From Flavobacteriaceae bacterium (GTDB lineage: Bacteria > Bacteroidota > Bacteroidia > Flavobacteriales > Flavobacteriaceae), in contig JAHEHE010000011.1 of NCBI GenBank assembly GCA_024644725.1, forward strand, positions 1-50,993: a stretch of DNA of 50,993 nucleotides, written 5' to 3'. The translations under genes and the position numbers were made by a program. Within the stretch, counting starts at the first letter, position 1; every line of letters starts with the position of its first letter. Positions 8,811 to 16,904 of this stretch are shown here, one piece after another. The notes under the pieces are model-generated. The model had not been told where the DNA came from. It ran no database searches and saw only the letters and a program-made list of their open reading frames with translations.

Positions 8811-10030
8811 AAAGATTCACCTTGAAGGGAATCGGACCCGGCCCTCTGATTGCGGCAGCTTTCATCGGACCGGGAACGGTAACCCTGTGCAGCATTGCAG
8901 GCGTGAACTTTGGTTTTGCCCTGCTCTGGGCCATGGTCCTTTCGGTAATCGCTACAATTGTCCTGCAGGAAATGTCGGCCCGACTTGGACTCATAAGTCA
9001 GAAGGGGCTGGCCGAGGTGATTCGGGAGGAACTCCATCCCGGCTTTGGAAAGGCCCTTGTGATCTTCCTGGTTCTTTCGGCGATCGTGGTGGGAAACGCA
9101 GCCTATGAAGCGGGTAACATTAGCGGAGGAGTCCTGGGCTTGTCCACCTTGATTCCCGGTAGTGAGTTCAACGTATTCGGACTGGATTTGAACTACCTGG
9201 TCCTGCTGCTGGGATTGGCGGCATTCCTGATCCTGATCAGCGGAAGCTACAAGGTGCTGGAGCGAAGTCTCTTTCTTCTTGTGCTGCTGATGAGCTTGTC
9301 TTTTGTCCTCACGGCCTTTCTTACCCGCCCGGATCTGGGTGAGGTCCTGTCGGGTGCTTTCACACCCCGAATCCCCCAGGGAGGACTTCTTACTGTCATT
9401 GGTTTGATTGGAACGACTGTGGTACCCTATAATCTTTTTTTGCACAGTTCCCTGGTCCGGGAAAAATGGCAGGGTGAAAAACATCTCGGGGATGCGGTCA
9501 GGGATACGGTTTTGGCCGTATTTCTTGGGGGACTTGTGTCGATGTCCATTATAATTTCGGCTGCAGCATCCGACGCTCAGACCCTGGAAAACGCGGTGGA
9601 CCTTGCGAAATCCCTTGGGCCCCTTTACGGGGAATCAGCCACCTATTTCCTCTCACTTGGACTCTTTGCGGCAGGGATCACTTCGGCCGTTACGGCTCCC
9701 CTGGCAGCAGCTTATGCCGTGCGAGGAATCTTCGGATGGGAAAAGAGCATGAAATCCAAAAAATTCAGGGCGGTCTGGATGACCATTCTAATCCTGGGGG
9801 TTGCACTGGCTTCTCTAGGGATAAAACCCATTGAGATCATCAAGTTTGCCCAGGTGGCCAACGGGATTCTTCTGCCCGTCATATGCGGATTTCTTCTGTG
9901 GGTGATGAACCGTCGGAACGTTTTGGGAGCCTATGCCAACAATCGGTTCCAAAATATCTTGGGATTCCTTATCTTCGGGGTTACGCTTTTTCTCGGATTG
10001 AAAAGCATTTGGAGTGTATTTAGCGGCTAA
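8807..10030 (+). CDS. Nramp-family (SLC11-like) transporter lacking the canonical metal site
   Basis: A 407-residue, about 11-helix membrane protein clearly of the Nramp fold: GPGPLIAAAFIGPG at the first helix, LLWAMVLSVIATIVLQEMSARLG, and VVPYNLFLHSSLVREK at helix 6. In metal-transporting Nramps helix 1 reads DPGN and helix 6 MPHN; here they read G21-P-G-T24 and V206-P-Y-N209, so the metal-binding Asp, Asn and Met are all replaced. It starts inside the protease stop codon and ends 11 bp before pxpA. Bacillus subtilis has the same pairing (Nramp-like ycsG beside the ycsF/pxpA genes). A role in uptake of 5-oxoproline or another non-metal substrate is an inference; automated labels such as manganese transporter should be distrusted. 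Confidence 0.88.
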   Translation: MKRFTLKGIGPGPLIAAAFIGPGTVTLCSIAGVNFGFALLWAMVLSVIATIVLQEMSARLGLISQKGLAEVIREELHPGFGKALVIFLVLSAIVVGNAAYEAGNISGGVLGLSTLIPGSEFNVFGLDLNYLVLLLGLAAFLILISGSYKVLERSLFLLVLLMSLSFVLTAFLTRPDLGEVLSGAFTPRIPQGGLLTVIGLIGTTVVPYNLFLHSSLVREKWQGEKHLGDAVRDTVLAVFLGGLVSMSIIISAAASDAQTLENAVDLAKSLGPLYGESATYFLSLGLFAAGITSAVTAPLAAAYAVRGIFGWEKSMKSKKFRAVWMTILILGVALASLGIKPIEIIKFAQVANGILLPVICGFLLWVMNRRNVLGAYANNRFQNILGFLIFGVTLFLGLKSIWSVFSG

Positions 10031-10041
10031 AGGATCAATCT

Positions 10042-10755
10042 ATGGACATCAACTGTGATTTAGGAGAAGGAATCGGAAATGACGCCGATTTGATGCCCTA
10101 CCTGAGCTCTTGCAACATTGCCTGTGGAGGCCATGCGGGAGACAGGGAAACGATGATCTCCACGATGCGTCTGGCAAAAGAGCACGATGTGAAGATAGGT
10201 GCGCACCCCTCGTTTGAGGATCGGCCGAATTTTGGCCGCAAGGAGATATATGTTCCCCAGGAGCGTTTGAGATCTCAGCTGATCCATCAGATAGCAGAAT
10301 TAGGAGCCCTGGCAAGACTTGAAGATGTGGAGATCCATCACGTAAAGCCCCATGGTGCCCTATACAATATGGCCGCCCGATCCTCGGACCTGGCCAAATT
10401 GATTGTAAACGTGCTCGGGTTTTTCAAAGAGGACCTGGTGCTCTATGTACCCTTTGGTTCCCAGTTGGAGAGAAAGTCGAAAGAAGCGGGCATACCTTAT
10501 GCAGTGGAGGCCTTTGCCGATAGAAATTACAATGATGCTTTTGGTCTGGTTCCCCGAAGTGAGCCCGAGGCCGTAATAACAGATCCCGAAGAAATCAGAA
10601 AGCGGGTTGAGCGAATGATCAACAAGGGAGAGGTTGTTTCTGTTTCCGGCAAAGTCAGACATGTAGATATAGACACCATCTGCATTCATGGAGATAATCC
10701 ATCAGCAGTAGACATTGCCAGGGAATTGGCCGATTTAATCAAGGACCTTCAATGA
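10042..10755 (+). CDS. pxpA: 5-oxoprolinase subunit A (LamB/YcsF family)
   Basis: One of three subunits of the bacterial ATP-dependent 5-oxoprolinase, which opens 5-oxoproline (pyroglutamate) to glutamate. The 237-residue protein begins with the family signature MDINCDLGEGIGND and ACGGHAGD, followed by GAHPSFEDRPNFGR and HVKPHGALYN, all typical of the LamB/YcsF fold. It follows the Nramp-like gene by 11 bp and overlaps pxpB by 4 bp (ATGA). No signal peptide, so cytoplasmic. The complete A-B-C set in order makes the assignment secure. Confidence 0.96.
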   Translation: MDINCDLGEGIGNDADLMPYLSSCNIACGGHAGDRETMISTMRLAKEHDVKIGAHPSFEDRPNFGRKEIYVPQERLRSQLIHQIAELGALARLEDVEIHHVKPHGALYNMAARSSDLAKLIVNVLGFFKEDLVLYVPFGSQLERKSKEAGIPYAVEAFADRNYNDAFGLVPRSEPEAVITDPEEIRKRVERMINKGEVVSVSGKVRHVDIDTICIHGDNPSAVDIARELADLIKDLQ

Positions 10756-11483
10756 ACAAATACAAATTAAAATACAAACCCCTCGGGAGCATCGCAGCGC
10801 TGATCGAATGGCCCAAGGAGATTCAGGAGCCGATCTTGAAAAACATAAGCATCTTTCGAAACAAGATTCACGCTGACATGGGCGAGTACGTCCTGGAAAC
10901 GGTACCGGCTTATAACTCGCTTACGGTCTTCTTCGACACTTCCAAGATCAAGTATTCGGGCGTAGTTGCGGATCTTAAGGAAATCTATGCGACAAAAGAT
11001 CAGAAACTTCTGACAGCCTATAAGATTTGGAAGATACCAGTCTGTTACGACAAGAAGTTCGCACTGGACCTTTCGGAAATATGCAAAGTCAAAAAAATAA
11101 GCCAGGAGAAGTTCATTGCCCTCCACAGCTCAAGTCTGTACGATGTTTATTTTATTGGTTTCCTGCCCGGATTCCTGTATTTGGGGGGATTGGATGAGAA
11201 GCTCCATTTCAAACGCAAGGACAAGCCACGCAGAGAGATCAAAAGAGGAGATGTCGGGATTGCCGGAAATCAGACCGGGGTTTATCCCAGAGTTAGCCCC
11301 GGCGGTTGGAACATCATCGGTAACAGTCCGCTGAGTTTTTTCGATGTTGACAAGTTCCCTCCCTGCTTCGCCGTAGCGGGGGATAAGGTTCAATTTGTTT
11401 CCATTGATCTCGTGGAGTATGAAAAGATTCTCAAGCAAGTTGAATCCGGGAACTATGTTCCACAAAGTGAGGTGTATGGATAA
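10752..11483 (+). CDS. pxpB: 5-oxoprolinase subunit B (KipI family)
   Basis: A 243-residue KipI/allophanate-hydrolase-subunit-1-like protein. The characteristic block GNQTGVYPRVSPGGWNIIG lies near residues 174-192 and is preceded by YFIGFLPGFLYLGGLDE. In B. subtilis the homologue was first described as the kinase inhibitor KipI, but with PxpA and PxpC it forms 5-oxoprolinase. Its start overlaps pxpA by 4 bp and its stop overlaps the pxpC start by 8 bp, which suggests coupled synthesis of the subunits. Confidence 0.95.
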   Translation: MNKYKLKYKPLGSIAALIEWPKEIQEPILKNISIFRNKIHADMGEYVLETVPAYNSLTVFFDTSKIKYSGVVADLKEIYATKDQKLLTAYKIWKIPVCYDKKFALDLSEICKVKKISQEKFIALHSSSLYDVYFIGFLPGFLYLGGLDEKLHFKRKDKPRREIKRGDVGIAGNQTGVYPRVSPGGWNIIGNSPLSFFDVDKFPPCFAVAGDKVQFVSIDLVEYEKILKQVESGNYVPQSEVYG

Positions 11484-12378
11484 CAATATTCTCATCTTGT
11501 CAGACAGCCTCCAGACCTCGGTCCAGGATTTGGGTAGAAAAGGCTACAGGTCCTATGGAGTTCCTATTTCGGGTACTATGGACAAGTACAGCGCCATACT
11601 CGCAAACAAGTTGCTCAACAATGACGAGGACTTGCCTGTTCTCGAAATAACAATGACCGGACCCAAAATCATGTTTGAAGATCATACCCTGTTTGTGCTT
11701 ACAGGAGCCGATCTTTCACCTGAACTCAACGGGGAGCCCATACAGATGAACCACGCTTATTCTGTCAGGACGAGTGATGTCCTGAGCTTTGGAAAGATGA
11801 ACATGGGTGTGAGAACCTATCTGGGAGTCAAGGGGGGCTTCCTGACCGAAAAGGTCTTGGGAAGCTATTCCATGTATGATGGTATTACGCCAAAAAGCAC
11901 GTTGAAGAAGGGAGACAGGCTCAGAATCGCAAGTTACGAATCCGAACTTGAGATCACAACTTCAAAGTTGAAGGTTAAGCCGTCCCACTTCACGACAAAA
12001 AAATTAGAGGTGACCAAAGGCCCCGAGTACAATAGACTGACGAAAAAGCAGAGAGACAAGTTGTTCTCGATGACTTTTAAGATTGATCCTCTTTGCAACC
12101 GGATGGGCTACCAGCTGAAGAACAAGTTCCCGGCTTTGAAGAACAATGAGATCATAACATCGATCACAATTCCTGGAACCGTTCAGATCACTCCTTCCGG
12201 GAAGCTCATTGTCATGATGCGAGACTGTCCGACAACAGGGGGCTATGCGCGCATTCTGCAGCTTACAGACATGGCCATCAACCAGCTGGCGCAAAAAAAA
12301 GAAAATGACCGCTTCAAGTTTGATCTGGAAAGCAGTTTCGAGTTCCTGGGTCGACTTGTCAGCAGATTTAGAGATTAG
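11476..12378 (+). CDS. pxpC: 5-oxoprolinase subunit C (KipA family, biotin-dependent carboxyltransferase-like)
   Basis: A 300-residue KipA/allophanate-hydrolase-subunit-2-like protein. Family blocks are SVQDLGRKGYRSYGVPISG near residues 13-31, the LEITMTGP strand, VTKGPEYNRL, and CNRMGYQL. I chose ATG 11476, overlapping the pxpB stop by 8 bp, because the family normally starts just before this SVQDLGR block; the frame stays open further upstream to an ATG at 11395 that would only add residues inside pxpB. Two bases separate its stop from the L-threonine aldolase start. Function: third subunit of the enzyme converting 5-oxoproline to glutamate. Confidence 0.94.
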   Translation: MDNNILILSDSLQTSVQDLGRKGYRSYGVPISGTMDKYSAILANKLLNNDEDLPVLEITMTGPKIMFEDHTLFVLTGADLSPELNGEPIQMNHAYSVRTSDVLSFGKMNMGVRTYLGVKGGFLTEKVLGSYSMYDGITPKSTLKKGDRLRIASYESELEITTSKLKVKPSHFTTKKLEVTKGPEYNRLTKKQRDKLFSMTFKIDPLCNRMGYQLKNKFPALKNNEIITSITIPGTVQITPSGKLIVMMRDCPTTGGYARILQLTDMAINQLAQKKENDRFKFDLESSFEFLGRLVSRFRD

Positions 12379-12380
12379 TT

Positions 12381-13436
12381 ATGAGACAAGAGATCAACCT
12401 GATCAGTGACACAATTACAAGACCTACCCCAGGAATGTTGGAGGCCATGATGCAAGCCGAGGTGGGAGACGACGTCTTTGGCGCTGATCCAACCGCCCAA
12501 AGACTGCAGGAAAAAATAGCGAATCTTTTCGGTATGGAATCCGCTTTGTTCTTTCCTTCCGGCACCATGGCGAATCAAACGGCCATTAAGTTGCACACCC
12601 AGCCCGGGGAACAGATGATTTGTGACAAATGGGCCCATGTATACAATTACGAGGGAGGTGGGGCTTCATTCAATTCAGGTGTTTCCTGCAAACTCGTAGA
12701 TGGTCATCGGGGAATGTTCACTGCCGAGCAGGTAGAGGCGAGCATCAATCCGCCACATGACTATCACCAGGCACAAACCCGTTTGGTGGCTGTTGAAAAT
12801 ACAACCAACAAGGGAGGAGGAGCCTGCTGGTCATTTGACGAATTGAAGCGAATTGAGAAAGTATGTCGAAAACACGGTCTCGGCTATCATCTCGATGGGG
12901 CTCGTTTGTTCAATGCACTGGTAGAGAAAGGGGAAGACCCAAAGATCTATGGAAAAGTCTTTGACACCATATCCGTCTGCCTGTCAAAGGGGTTGGGTAC
13001 TCCCGTCGGATCTGTGCTTCTCTCTGACGAGAAAACCTTCAGGAGAGCGATTCGAATACGAAAGTTGTTCGGTGGAGCCATGAGACAGGTAGGTTATTTG
13101 GCAGCAGCTGGGATTTACGCCCTGGACAACCATGTGGATCGCCTGTCAGAGGATCATCGCCGGGCGAGATTGCTCGGGCAGACTCTCGAGTCGTGTTCCT
13201 ATGTAAACAAGGTCGAGCCCATAGACACCAACATTGTCATATTCAACCTGGAGGACGATGTGGATGAAGCCGCATTTTTAAAGGCGATGTCAGACAAGAA
13301 CATCCTGATGATCACTATGGGGCAGGGAAAGCTGCGGCTTGTAACTCATTTGGATTTTACCGACGATATGCTCGAGGTCGTTTTGAAGGAACTGAAAGAA
13401 CTTGAGAAGGAGCAGCTTCAACCGGAGCTCAAATAA
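12381..13436 (+). CDS. L-threonine aldolase, low-specificity type
   Basis: A fold-type I PLP enzyme of 351 residues that splits L-threonine and L-allo-threonine to glycine and acetaldehyde. The N-terminus has the family sequence LISDTITRPTPGMLEAM, followed by GDDVFGADPT, the ring-stacking region FFPSGTMANQTAIK, the HLDGARLFNA block with the PLP-binding Asp, and SVCLSKGLGTPVGS holding the Schiff-base lysine. It starts 2 bp after pxpC and precedes the M28 peptidase by about 30 bp, so it is part of the protease/5-oxoprolinase operon. The GGGA/YNYEGGG insertions are normal for the family. Confident call. Confidence 0.94.
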   Translation: MRQEINLISDTITRPTPGMLEAMMQAEVGDDVFGADPTAQRLQEKIANLFGMESALFFPSGTMANQTAIKLHTQPGEQMICDKWAHVYNYEGGGASFNSGVSCKLVDGHRGMFTAEQVEASINPPHDYHQAQTRLVAVENTTNKGGGACWSFDELKRIEKVCRKHGLGYHLDGARLFNALVEKGEDPKIYGKVFDTISVCLSKGLGTPVGSVLLSDEKTFRRAIRIRKLFGGAMRQVGYLAAAGIYALDNHVDRLSEDHRRARLLGQTLESCSYVNKVEPIDTNIVIFNLEDDVDEAAFLKAMSDKNILMITMGQGKLRLVTHLDFTDDMLEVVLKELKELEKEQLQPELK

Positions 13437-13466
13437 TACGCAAGAAACACTTAGATGATCGATACG

Positions 13467-14813
13467 ATGAAAAAAACTTGGATAGTAACCCTTTTGCTGC
13501 TGGTCTCAATGGCAAATGCCCAAAGCCCGGTTTCAGAAATGCTGCAGGAAATATCAACCGCTCCATCGGCCGAAAGGATTGAGAAAGACATAAGAAAACT
13601 GGTCGACTTTGGAACGCGACACACCCTTTCAGACACCGTCTCTGAGCAGCGTGGAATAGGTGCTGCAAGGCGGTGGATAAAATTTGAGTTTGACAGGATA
13701 TCGGACCAGTGTGACAATTGTCTTGAGGTGTTCTATCATTCGGCCATCGAACCCAAGAACGACAGGCGGATCACTCGAGACACCAAAATTGTCAATGTCG
13801 TGGCCATTCAAAGAGGTAGCGTCTTTCCCGATCGCTATGTGATCATGTCAGGCGACATCGATTCGAGGGTTTCTGATGCGAATAACTACACCTCCGATTC
13901 CCCGGGAGCCAACGACAACGCCTCGGGTATGGCTGGTACTATAGAAGCTGCCCGGGTGCTGAGCAAATACGACTTCCCGGTTTCGATTGTTTACGTCGGA
14001 CTGTCGGGGGAGGAACAGGGGCTTTATGGAGGCAAGCATCTCGCTAAAAAGGCAAAAAACGAGGGCTGGGACATCATCGGGATCATCAACAATGACATGA
14101 TAGGAAACATCCACGGCATTGACGGGGTTATTGACAATGGCACCTTCAGGGTGTTTTCGGAGGCTATGTCGATGACCCTGACAGATAAGGAGAAAAGGGC
14201 CATGCGTTTTTACGGGGGAGAGGTTGACGGTCCTTCCCGTCAATTGGCCCGGTACATAGATCGGATCACCGACGAGTACATGACCAACCTGGATGCGATC
14301 ATGATCTACAGACTCGATCGTTTCGGTCGGGGAGGGCACCACAGGCCTTTTAACGACGAGGGCTTCACGGGTGTTCGCATCATGGAGACGCATGAGAATT
14401 ACAACCGGCAACACCAGGACCTGAGGGAAGAAGACGGAATCCAATACGGAGACGTGATCGAATGGGTGGATTTTGACTATGCAGCCCGCCTGACTGCAGT
14501 CAATGCCCTAACATTGGCCGCTTTGGCTTCTGCTCCGGAGGCCCCTAAGAATTTGAGCATCGGTGGCGCGGTTCAGCCGTCAACCCGACTCCAGTGGGAC
14601 GCTTCGGATGACCCCACATTGGCAGGGTACAAAGTGTATTGGCGCAAGACGACCTCCCCACAATGGGAGTACAGCACTTATATCGGTAAGAAAAACAGCC
14701 ATGTACTGAAGAACCTGGTTATCGACAATTATCTATTCGGTGTCTCCAGCGTTGGATCCAATGGCGCCGAGAGTCTGGTTGTCTTCCCTTACAAGCTGAT
14801 TCCCAGGGATTAA
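13467..14813 (+). CDS. Secreted M28-family metallopeptidase with C-terminal fibronectin type III-like domain
   Basis: A 448-residue secreted peptidase from ATG 13467; an upstream in-frame ATG at 13455 would put four residues before a good signal peptide (MKKTWIVTLLLLVSMANAQ). The catalytic part shows PGANDNASGM with Asp150, GLSGEEQGLYG with Glu182-Glu183, and NNDMIGN, in the order of M28 aminopeptidases. The first metal ligand, normally His in a GxHxDS motif, is Asp130 here (SGDIDS). Residues about 355-448 (PKNLSIGG, LQWDASDDPTLAGYKVYW) form a fibronectin type III-like domain. It closes the protease-pxp operon. Probably an exported aminopeptidase feeding free amino acids, unless the ligand change has altered activity. 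Confidence 0.9.
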   Translation: MKKTWIVTLLLLVSMANAQSPVSEMLQEISTAPSAERIEKDIRKLVDFGTRHTLSDTVSEQRGIGAARRWIKFEFDRISDQCDNCLEVFYHSAIEPKNDRRITRDTKIVNVVAIQRGSVFPDRYVIMSGDIDSRVSDANNYTSDSPGANDNASGMAGTIEAARVLSKYDFPVSIVYVGLSGEEQGLYGGKHLAKKAKNEGWDIIGIINNDMIGNIHGIDGVIDNGTFRVFSEAMSMTLTDKEKRAMRFYGGEVDGPSRQLARYIDRITDEYMTNLDAIMIYRLDRFGRGGHHRPFNDEGFTGVRIMETHENYNRQHQDLREEDGIQYGDVIEWVDFDYAARLTAVNALTLAALASAPEAPKNLSIGGAVQPSTRLQWDASDDPTLAGYKVYWRKTTSPQWEYSTYIGKKNSHVLKNLVIDNYLFGVSSVGSNGAESLVVFPYKLIPRD

Positions 14814-14885
14814 TGTTTAGACGTCAAAAAACGATTATGGGATGTAATGTAAGGGTATTTCTGACGTCCTAAGGTGAAAAAAGTA

Positions 14886-15503
14886 ATGAGATCAATAAGA
14901 GTTTTCCTGGGCTTGGCCCTTTTGACCCTTGTCCTACAGGTGAATGCACAAAAAGGTAAAAATATGAACAATGATTTGGCAGTTGCCACTTTCGGAAACG
15001 GTTGCTTCTGGTGCACCGAGGCTATTTTTCAGCAGCTTAAAGGAGTTGAATCCGTTTATCCGGGTTATACCGGTGGAAGCGTTAAGAATCCGTCCTATCG
15101 GGAAGTATGCACCGGAACTACAGGGCATGCTGAGGCGATTCAGATCAAATACGACCCATCAGTGATCAATTATCGGGAGCTGCTCGACATATTTTTCTAC
15201 ACCCATGACCCGACGACCCTTAACAGGCAGGGGGCTGATGTAGGGACCCAATACAGGTCGGCGATCTTTTATCACAATGAAGAACAGAGAGCCGCAGCTG
15301 AGGAAATTATTTCCCAATTGACTTCAGAAAAGGTTTACGATGACCCGATTGTCACGGAGGTGACCCCCATGGATGTGTTCTACATGGCTGAGGATTATCA
15401 CAAAAATTATTACCTGAACAACAAGAATCAGGGCTATTGCAGGGCTGTGATCAATCCGAAGCTCGACAAGTTCATGAAGAAATACGGGTCCAAGACGAAG
15501 TGA
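14886..15503 (+). CDS. msrA: Peptide-methionine (S)-S-oxide reductase, exported
   Basis: Repairs methionine-S-sulfoxide in proteins. The catalytic motif GNGCFWC is present, followed by GVESVYPGYTGG, the HAEAIQIKYDP block, FFYTHDPTTLNRQGADVGTQYRS and a C-terminal resolving Cys in NQGYCRAVI. An N-terminal signal peptide (hydrophobic VFLGLALLTLVL, then NAQ) shows it acts in the periplasm or at the surface, unlike most cytoplasmic MsrA. ATG 14886 has AAGG about 10 bp upstream; a GTG at 14874 is an alternative giving four more residues. It follows the M28 gene by about 70 bp on the same strand and faces hemN. Confidence 0.93.
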   Translation: MRSIRVFLGLALLTLVLQVNAQKGKNMNNDLAVATFGNGCFWCTEAIFQQLKGVESVYPGYTGGSVKNPSYREVCTGTTGHAEAIQIKYDPSVINYRELLDIFFYTHDPTTLNRQGADVGTQYRSAIFYHNEEQRAAAEEIISQLTSEKVYDDPIVTEVTPMDVFYMAEDYHKNYYLNNKNQGYCRAVINPKLDKFMKKYGSKTK

Positions 15504-16865
15504 TCAAATAGTCATCGAAAAGATGCGGGTTTGAGGCTTGTTCTCGAGGAGCCTCAAATCGAAGGCCATACAGATGTTCCTGACAAACATTCGGCCTTTT
15601 TCCTTGACTTTCAATTTGCTACCCACCTGTTCGAGCAAGCCATCGTCGAACATTTCAGTAAGTCTGTCCAGGATTGCTTCACGCTGCTTTTCGGTGAGCC
15701 CAAGTTTCCAGTCCGTTTCGAGATGGCACATCAGGTTGAGGATGTGCTGTCGGATGATCAGGTCGGTCTCGGTGAGCAGGTGCCCCCTAAATACGGGGAG
15801 CAAGCCTTTATTGACCCGTTCCTGGTAGTCTTCAACCGACTTCTCATTTTGAGCGAATGCATACCAGGAATCACTTATGGACGACATGCCCAGTCCGATC
15901 ATCAGATGCGTTTTGCCAGCTGTGTAACCCATGAAATTCCGATGGAGCTTCTTAGACTCCATGGCCTTGTAAAGGGAATCGGTTGGCAGAGCAAAATGGT
16001 CCATACCAATCTCCACGTAGCCCGCATCAAAGAACATCTGCTTGCCGAGTTCGTACAAATGTCTTTTCTCGTGATCCTTTGGAAGGTCATTTTCGTCAAA
16101 GCCGCGTTGGCCAACGCCCTTGATCCAGGGAACATGGGCATAGCTGTAATAAGCGATCCGGTCGGGCATCAGCTTGACCGTATTCTCAATAGTGCCGCGT
16201 ATGCTGGATTCTGTTTGAAAAGGCAGTCCGAAAACCAGGTCGTGACTGATCGAAGTATATCCTATTTTTCTTGACAGCTCGTGAATTTTTTTGACCTGCT
16301 CAAAGCTTTGGATTCGGTTGATGGCTTTTTGGACCACGGGATCGTAGTCCTGAATCCCAAAGCTGTTGCGTCTGGACCCCAGATCGTATAGGGTCTGAAG
16401 CTGTTTTTCACTTGTGTGGTTCGGGTGTCCTTCATAGCTGAATTCGAAGTCCTCAAAACGATCTGCTCTTTTAAAGATGCCATCGATGAGTCTTTTCAGG
16501 TTCTCAGCCGAGAAAAAAGTTGGCGTGCCTCCTCCCAGATGAATTTCTTTGATCTTCGGTCGCTCTTCCAGCAGATCACAGTAAAGATTCCATTCCTTGA
16601 GAACAGTATCCAGATAGGGCTCCTCTACGCTGTGTCTTTTCGTTATCCGCTTGTGGCAAGCGCAAAAAGTACATAGGTTTTCGCAAAAGGGCAGGTGTAT
16701 GTACAGGCTGACTCCTTCTGTGTCATTGCTTTCGCGGAAGGCTCTTTTCACAGTTTCCTTCCAGTCGGGAAGCGCGATTCCCTCTTTGTCCCAAAAAGGA
16801 ACGGTTGGGTAACTGGTGTACCGGGGTCCCGGGATATTGTATTTCTGAATCAGCGTCGTCTGCAT
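15504..16865 (-). CDS. hemN: Oxygen-independent coproporphyrinogen III oxidase
   Basis: Radical-SAM enzyme converting coproporphyrinogen III to protoporphyrinogen IX. The 453-residue protein has the HemN signature HLPFCENLCTFCACHK with Cys61, Cys65, Cys68 and Cys70 (CX3CX2CXC), GGGTPTFF for SAM binding, and SISHDLVFGLPFQT. Length and the CxC ending are those of true HemN rather than the HemW-type paralogue, which lacks the fourth cysteine. It is the last gene of hemA-hemCD-hemB-hemL-hemE-hemN, 39 bp after hemE. No oxygen-dependent hemF is in the window. Confidence 0.95.
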   Translation of the reverse strand: MQTTLIQKYNIPGPRYTSYPTVPFWDKEGIALPDWKETVKRAFRESNDTEGVSLYIHLPFCENLCTFCACHKRITKRHSVEEPYLDTVLKEWNLYCDLLEERPKIKEIHLGGGTPTFFSAENLKRLIDGIFKRADRFEDFEFSYEGHPNHTSEKQLQTLYDLGSRRNSFGIQDYDPVVQKAINRIQSFEQVKKIHELSRKIGYTSISHDLVFGLPFQTESSIRGTIENTVKLMPDRIAYYSYAHVPWIKGVGQRGFDENDLPKDHEKRHLYELGKQMFFDAGYVEIGMDHFALPTDSLYKAMESKKLHRNFMGYTAGKTHLMIGLGMSSISDSWYAFAQNEKSVEDYQERVNKGLLPVFRGHLLTETDLIIRQHILNLMCHLETDWKLGLTEKQREAILDRLTEMFDDGLLEQVGSKLKVKEKGRMFVRNICMAFDLRLLENKPQTRIFSMTI

Positions 16866-16904
16866 TGCAGGGTTGTTGTTAATGGGTTCGGACCTTGTGT
16901 TGGG

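Noticed and set aside
8795..9484. A 229-codon minus-strand frame across the Nramp-like gene
   Set aside because: Low-complexity, Gln/Lys-rich translation with no recognisable domain, antisense to a clear membrane protein.
8807..10030. Ordinary manganese/iron transporter MntH
   Set aside because: The helix 1 and helix 6 metal-binding residues are replaced, and the neighbours are 5-oxoprolinase genes.
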